Shown: one piece after another, positions 58,841 to 64,000 of the stretch
Layout: each line of letters opens with the position of its first letter
Numbering within the stretch: position 1 is the first letter of the stretch
Source of the DNA: Maricaulis sp965228215
GTDB lineage: Bacteria > Pseudomonadota > Alphaproteobacteria > Caulobacterales > Maricaulaceae
DNA length: 64,000 nt
Direction of reading: 5' to 3'
Assembly (NCBI GenBank): GCA_965228215.1
Contig: OZ245800.1
Coordinates: 1,984,001 to 2,048,000, forward strand
The notes under the pieces: generated by a model
Told to the model about the DNA's origin: nothing
Database searches by the model: none
What the model saw: the letters and a program-made list of their open reading frames with translations, nothing else
Translations under genes and position numbers: made by a program

Positions 58841-61570
58841 CTACTGCCCCAGCCTTTCCAGGATGTCCGGGATATGGACCTGGTCAGCCTTGTAATTGCC
58901 GGTCAGCGCGTACATGGCGAGATTGATGCCGAAACGACGGGCCATTTCGCGCTGGCGTTCGCCGCCGTCCACGGGCGCGGTCGAGGCGCCGTCGGGACCC
59001 ACGGCCCAGGCCGAGGCCCAGTCATGTGCGCCGATCAAAACACCGGACGTACCGTCGCGGGAGGCGCCGTTCGGATTGGCTTCCACCCAGACCGGGCTGC
59101 CGGACCAGCGGCCCGGAAACTCCTGGAGCAGGTAGAAGGATTTCGTCAGGACATGATCCGACGGAATCGGGGCCAGGGGCGGGACGTCGATGCTTTCCAG
59201 CACGGTCACGAGACCCGGATGCGGCGCTCCGGCTCGCGTCACTGCGATATCGGCGTCCTGGGTGTCGAAAATGATCAGTCCGCCGCTCTGCAGATAGGCA
59301 CTGACCCGTTCCGCGGCATCATCGGAGAGCGGCGCGGCGTCCAGTTCCACCGGCCAGTAGATCATCGGGAAGAAGATCAGCTCGTCGCTCTCGACATTGA
59401 CCGCCATGGGTGTGGCCGGCTCGATCGCGGTGCGGCGGGTGAGATCCTGGCTGAGACCGGTCAGCCCCTGTTCGCTGCGCAGATCGATCGCGGCATCACC
59501 TGTTGCGACATAGGCGAAGCGCATCTGGAGAGCCGCTTCCATGGAGAAGGCGTCGCGCTGGGCGTCCTGGGCCTCCGCAGCCGGCATTGCGACGAGGACC
59601 GTCAGCATTACGGCAGCGGTGCCACCGGCCAGCCGCGAGACCTGCGGCAGGCGTCCGGCCAGGCCGAGAGAAATCAAAACATCCAGCATCATCATGATCA
59701 TCGCGGCCAGCAGGAGCGGGGCAAGGAATTCGGTAATCCGCGGCCCGTCGAGACCGGCGAACCGTGCGCCCGGCAGATCGCGTGGCAGTCCGGCGAGCTG
59801 GGTATTGGCGTCAGCGATATTGAGCGAGGCGCTTGCCGGGCCGAGGCGATAGAGACCCGGCGGCGTTTCCAGGCTTGGCCGGCTGGCCTCCCAGAGCGGC
59901 GCCTGGACCGGCCGGATGGTTGCCGGCGGTGTGTCCAGCTGGCCCTGTGCGTTGAGGGCACGATCAATGACCCAGGCACCATTGGTGGGCGCGGCTGCGG
60001 AATTGTTCTGGGCCAGTCCCAGCGTGCGCTGAAGCATGCGCGGGAAGAGGCCCGACAGCGGCAGGTCCGACCAGTCGGGCCCGGCCGTCACGTGGAAGAG
60101 TACGATCCAGCCGCGGCCGCGGCGCTGTGCGGTGACGAGCGGAGTTCCGTCTTCCAGGCGCGCCCAGACGCGGTCCGGCGTGGCACTGCCAGGTTGGGCG
60201 AGGACCTGGCGGTCGATTGTCGCCGTGGCGTCTAGAGGCAGGCCGGAGAAGGGTGAGTCGGGCGCAAAACCGGCAATACGCTGGGGGTCTTCCCAGTTCA
60301 GCGCGCCGCCGAACAAGCGGCCGCCTTCGCGCAGTTCCACCGGCAGGAGGTCATCACCGCGCGCGGCGAGGCGGGGTCCGGCAAAGCGGATCAGCAGACC
60401 TCCGTCGGCGATGAAGTCCACGATGCGCTGATCCTCGGAGCGCGCGTCGTCGACCATCACCAGTACGGCGGGGTCGTTTTCCAGCACCACGTCCAGCGTG
60501 CCGCGTTCCGGTTCCGCGAAGGGTGCGAGGGCACTCTCGACATAGTGGAGGTCGGACAGAAGCGGCTGGCTCTGCTCGCCGGCGGTCTCAAGCAGGCCGA
60601 TCCGGGGGCGGCGCCACTGATCATCCATCAGCTGGACCGAACCGGCGCTGGCCGCTGCGTCGAGGCGCAGGGTGGCGATGCGATTGCGCAGGTCCAGCGG
60701 CAGGCTCATCTCGAGGCTCAGCGAAGTCTCGTTGGCCCCGAACACACCCTCGCTGCGGGCCAGGGCCCGGCCGTCGCTGCCATAGGCCGTCACTGCGGTC
60801 TGCAACGGCAGGATATTGGCCGCGCGGCGGACTTCCAGGCGCAGGCCGTCGGACGTGGCTTCCGGCGGCAGGAGGGCCAGCGGAGCCCGTCCGGCGTCCG
60901 GTTCGATAATGCGTGCACCGCCCAGTCCGCGCAGACTGTCGGCCAGAGCCCGCGCATTGTCGTCATCGAGGCCATCGCTGAGCCAGGTCACCGCGAGCGG
61001 GCCGGTCAGATCACCGTCCGCGATTGCGGCATCGAGACGCTCGGCAGCAGCTGAGCGGTCAGCGGGCCAGGGGCGCGGTGCAACGGATTCCAGCTGGCGA
61101 CGGATCGCGTCGGGCTGATCGAGGCGCAGCGGCGGCGGAGCAGTTTCAGACGCAGCCGTGGTCAGCAGAACCGCCAGGCGTCCATCCCGTTCGGCGCGGG
61201 ACAGGAGACGCTGGGCCTCGTCTGCCATGGCCTGCCAGGCAGGCGCTGCAGACCAGCCATTGTCCATCACGATCAGGAGGGGAGCGTCTTCGGTTTCAAC
61301 GGCCGGCGGCGTCCAGCTGGGCCGGGCCAGGGCAATGATCACGAGCGCCGCCAGCAGAAGCCGGAACAGGATCAGCCACCAGGGCGCGTGATGCGGAGTC
61401 TCGGTATCGTCCGGCGCATCCAGCAGCAGGCGTAGCGGCGGGAAGATCGCGCGTTTTGGCGCCGGCGGCGTGGCGCGCAGAAGCAGCCAGAGCGCCGGCA
61501 AGCTCAACAGGCCCAGCAGGGCCCAGGGCGCTGCGAAGGAGAGAGGGCCGAAGCTCAGCATTTCAGACAT
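58841..61570 (-). CDS. BatA/DUF4159 membrane protein
   Basis: A protein of about 909 residues. The N-terminal BatA (aerotolerance N-term) domain has two membrane segments (SFAAPWALLGLLSLPALWLL, LILFRLLLAALVIIALARPS). A vWA-like region (about 95-230), a glutamine-amidotransferase-like region (about 370-520) and an internal membrane segment follow. The C-terminal DUF4159 domain has FAYVATGDA and ELIFFPMIYWPVEL. The start is uncertain: ATG at 61570 overlaps the DUF58 stop by 8 bp, and the ATG at 61561 has better spacing to GAGGG. Confidence 0.85.
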   Translation of the reverse strand: MSEMLSFGPLSFAAPWALLGLLSLPALWLLLRATPPAPKRAIFPPLRLLLDAPDDTETPHHAPWWLILFRLLLAALVIIALARPSWTPPAVETEDAPLLIVMDNGWSAAPAWQAMADEAQRLLSRAERDGRLAVLLTTAASETAPPPLRLDQPDAIRRQLESVAPRPWPADRSAAAERLDAAIADGDLTGPLAVTWLSDGLDDDNARALADSLRGLGGARIIEPDAGRAPLALLPPEATSDGLRLEVRRAANILPLQTAVTAYGSDGRALARSEGVFGANETSLSLEMSLPLDLRNRIATLRLDAAASAGSVQLMDDQWRRPRIGLLETAGEQSQPLLSDLHYVESALAPFAEPERGTLDVVLENDPAVLVMVDDARSEDQRIVDFIADGGLLIRFAGPRLAARGDDLLPVELREGGRLFGGALNWEDPQRIAGFAPDSPFSGLPLDATATIDRQVLAQPGSATPDRVWARLEDGTPLVTAQRRGRGWIVLFHVTAGPDWSDLPLSGLFPRMLQRTLGLAQNNSAAAPTNGAWVIDRALNAQGQLDTPPATIRPVQAPLWEASRPSLETPPGLYRLGPASASLNIADANTQLAGLPRDLPGARFAGLDGPRITEFLAPLLLAAMIMMMLDVLISLGLAGRLPQVSRLAGGTAAVMLTVLVAMPAAEAQDAQRDAFSMEAALQMRFAYVATGDAAIDLRSEQGLTGLSQDLTRRTAIEPATPMAVNVESDELIFFPMIYWPVELDAAPLSDDAAERVSAYLQSGGLIIFDTQDADIAVTRAGAPHPGLVTVLESIDVPPLAPIPSDHVLTKSFYLLQEFPGRWSGSPVWVEANPNGASRDGTSGVLIGAHDWASAWAVGPDGASTAPVDGGERQREMARRFGINLAMYALTGNYKADQVHIPDILERLGQ

Positions 61571-62459
61571 CCCTCGCAAGGGCGCGGAACAGCGCCAGCA
61601 CTGCGCCGGTGGCCGGGCGGTCCGTGCGATGGGTGATCACTGTCCAGCCATAGCGCCGGGCCAGTGCTGCGACGGCCTCGCCATGGCGGGCCCAGCGGTC
61701 GCGATAGGCTGAACGGGCTTCTTCAGCCCGGCCGAACAACAGGCTGTCGCCGCCAGCGGGCGCCTCGAAACGGGTGCGACCCGAATAGGGGAAGTCTTCC
61801 TCCGCCGGATCGACAATGCGCAGCAGCACGCCGTCGGCTTCCATGGCCGCGAAACGGGCGAGCCGGGCGGCCCAGGTTTCCGGCGGGTCGAGAAAATCAC
61901 TGGCGAGCACGACACGAGCAAAGCGGTTTACCGGCGGAGCCTCGACGGCTTCCTTGGTTCCGGGGCCAAGAACCAGACGACGGGACACGCGTTCCAGGCC
62001 GAGCGCGCCGGTCCGTGGAATGGCGGACTCCCCGAGCACCGACACGCGTTCGCCGCCCTGTGTCAGCAAGGCCGCGAGCGCGATCTGGCAGACCGCCGCG
62101 CGTTCAAGCTTGCTGGGATGCGATTTTGACGAGCCGTAACGCATGGAGGCGGCACCATCACGCCACAGCCAGATCGTGTTGGCGGCTTCCCATTCATTCT
62201 GGCGAACGAAGAGCTGGTCGCTGCGCGCGGACTGGCGCCAATCGATGGCGGCCCGTCCGTCCTCGGGGCGGTGGTGGCGGTATTGCCAGAAGGTCTCGCC
62301 GACACCGGAGCGGCGCCGGCCGTGCACACCCTGGGCGACGGTCGCGGCGATGCGATCGGCTTCGGCCAGCAGGGCCGGCAGGCTGGCCGCCGCTTCCTCG
62401 CCCTCGTGGCGAAGAGAGACGACCTGGGCCTCCTTATGGCGATCAACGCCGCGCGCCAT
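61563..62459 (-). CDS. DUF58 domain protein
   Basis: A 298-residue protein with the DUF58 signature GSGVGETFWQYRH-like region (RRSGVGETFWQYR), RPEDGRAAIDWRQSARSDQL and a following vWA-like fold. DUF58 genes normally follow moxR, as here (4 bp gap). A partner of the MoxR ATPase in envelope or stress functions is the usual view; direct function unknown. Confidence 0.9.
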   Translation of the reverse strand: MARGVDRHKEAQVVSLRHEGEEAAASLPALLAEADRIAATVAQGVHGRRRSGVGETFWQYRHHRPEDGRAAIDWRQSARSDQLFVRQNEWEAANTIWLWRDGAASMRYGSSKSHPSKLERAAVCQIALAALLTQGGERVSVLGESAIPRTGALGLERVSRRLVLGPGTKEAVEAPPVNRFARVVLASDFLDPPETWAARLARFAAMEADGVLLRIVDPAEEDFPYSGRTRFEAPAGGDSLLFGRAEEARSAYRDRWARHGEAVAALARRYGWTVITHRTDRPATGAVLALFRALARDV

Positions 62460-62462
62460 GGA

Positions 62463-63461
<999 letters not shown>

Positions 63462-63542
63462 CGTCCTAAATTCCTCCCACTACCGGTGATCTATAGGCCA
63501 ATTTGCTCGTGTCGAGCATCGCGCCGCACAGAGAGGGTGTCC

Positions 63543-64000
63543 ATGCCTGCTGACACACAAAGCGAAGATGCCATGCAATCGCTGCTGGATGCGGCCCGTA
63601 GTGCAGGCGACGGCCTGCCACCGGTCGAAAGCTGGCATCCGGCATATTGCGGTGAAATGGACATGGTCATCAAGCGTGACGGCTCCTGGTGGCACGAAGG
63701 GCGGCGCATAACCCGGCAACGTCTGACACGTCTGTTTTCGACAATCTTGCGGAAAGATGACGACGGCATTCACTATCTCGTGACGCCCGTGGAGAAAATC
63801 GGCATTGAGGTCGAGGTCGCGCCCTTCCTGGCCGTGCGAGTCGACGCGCAGGGCGAGGGCGATGACCAGACCCTGTTTTTCACCACGAATTTTGGTGATG
63901 TCTTTGCTGCGGGCCCCGACAATCCCATATCTGTCCACAAGGATGACGAGACCGGCGAGCCCGTTCCGCTGGTTCGGGTGCGTGGCCGTCTCGATGCGCT
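63543..64000 (+). CDS. DUF1285 family protein, 3' end outside window
   Basis: An open frame from the ATG at 63543 runs off the window end (152 codons visible), so it has no stop here. It matches the DUF1285 family: LPPVESWHPAYCGEMDMVIK, DGSWWHEGRRITRQRLTRLF, STILRKDDDG and VTPVEKIGIEVEVAPF. The fold is known from structural genomics; function is unknown. GAGAGGG lies upstream of the ATG. It is divergent from moxR across 81 bp. Confidence 0.88.
   Translation, partial: MPADTQSEDAMQSLLDAARSAGDGLPPVESWHPAYCGEMDMVIKRDGSWWHEGRRITRQRLTRLFSTILRKDDDGIHYLVTPVEKIGIEVEVAPFLAVRVDAQGEGDDQTLFFTTNFGDVFAAGPDNPISVHKDDETGEPVPLVRVRGRLDA

Noticed and set aside
58811..60235. 474-codon plus-strand open frame
   Set aside because: Shadow of the BatA/DUF4159 gene on the other strand; composition biased and no recognisable motif.
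63480..63938. 152-codon minus-strand open frame at the window end
   Set aside because: It is antisense to the DUF1285 gene at 63543, which is read on the plus strand and has no stop in the window.

Overview
The window reads as a GC-rich alphaproteobacterial chromosome of the Caulobacterales/Maricaulales type. The diagnostic genes are ctrA, sciP, flbD and the Caulobacter-like order fliF-fliG-fliH(flbE)-fliN-flbD-flhA. UrcA, DUF6607, DUF1153 and DUF1285 proteins fit the same group. My best guess is a Maricaulis-like stalked or marine bacterium; this rests on gene content and protein resemblance, not on a search.

1-30 kb is a motility and cell-cycle region. It opens with the 3' part of cheA, then cheW, cheY, cheB and cheR (+), which converge on the master regulator ctrA (-). 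The ctrA upstream region is rich in GANTC (CcrM) sites and TTAAC elements. fliI-fliJ (+) follow. An iron-type pair interrupts: a heme-receptor-like TonB-dependent receptor (-) and a divergent DUF6607 lipoprotein (+), with Fur-like palindromes between them. Then comes a long minus-strand export/switch cluster: fliF, fliG, fliH, fliN, flbD, flhA, flhF, flhG. sciP and the hook set fliK-flgD-flgE are also on the minus strand. flgK-flgL (+) diverge from fliK across a 567-bp region holding two opposed sigma-54 (-24/-12) promoters. CtrA-like boxes lie 55 nt upstream of both fliF and sciP. The hierarchy CtrA (early), FlbD/sigma-54 (late) and SciP (brake) can therefore be read from the DNA.

29.5-44.4 kb is mostly metabolic: mnmA, a cysteine-rich Sel1-like secreted protein, a CPBP membrane protein, a thiolase, an Lrp/BkdR-like regulator with an ABA4-like membrane protein, and the branched-chain 2-oxoacid dehydrogenase genes E1alpha-E1beta-E2. 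E3 (lpd) lies 3 kb downstream, past a hotdog protein, a TetR regulator and several small genes. An acyl-CoA thioesterase and an LDH2/MDH2 oxidoreductase close the region.

44.4-54.5 kb is a patchwork: a minimal secreted TonB-domain protein, a chemoreceptor, a CAU-anticodon tRNA, and directly after it a Rac/Rho-like small GTPase of eukaryotic appearance carrying a twin-arginine-type signal peptide. Two convergent AraC regulators follow, then UrcA, CutA and the queuosine genes queC-queE. Last come three uncharacterised exported proteins, two of them paralogues, and a small poly-Asp lipoprotein.

54.5-64 kb holds a pirin, an MscS channel and an aerotolerance-type operon: MoxR ATPase, DUF58, a BatA/DUF4159 protein and a vWA membrane protein. 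A DUF1285 gene, cut by the window end, is divergent from it.

The most unusual item is the Rac-like GTPase at 47468-48181. No CRISPR array, insertion sequence, rRNA or prophage was seen.
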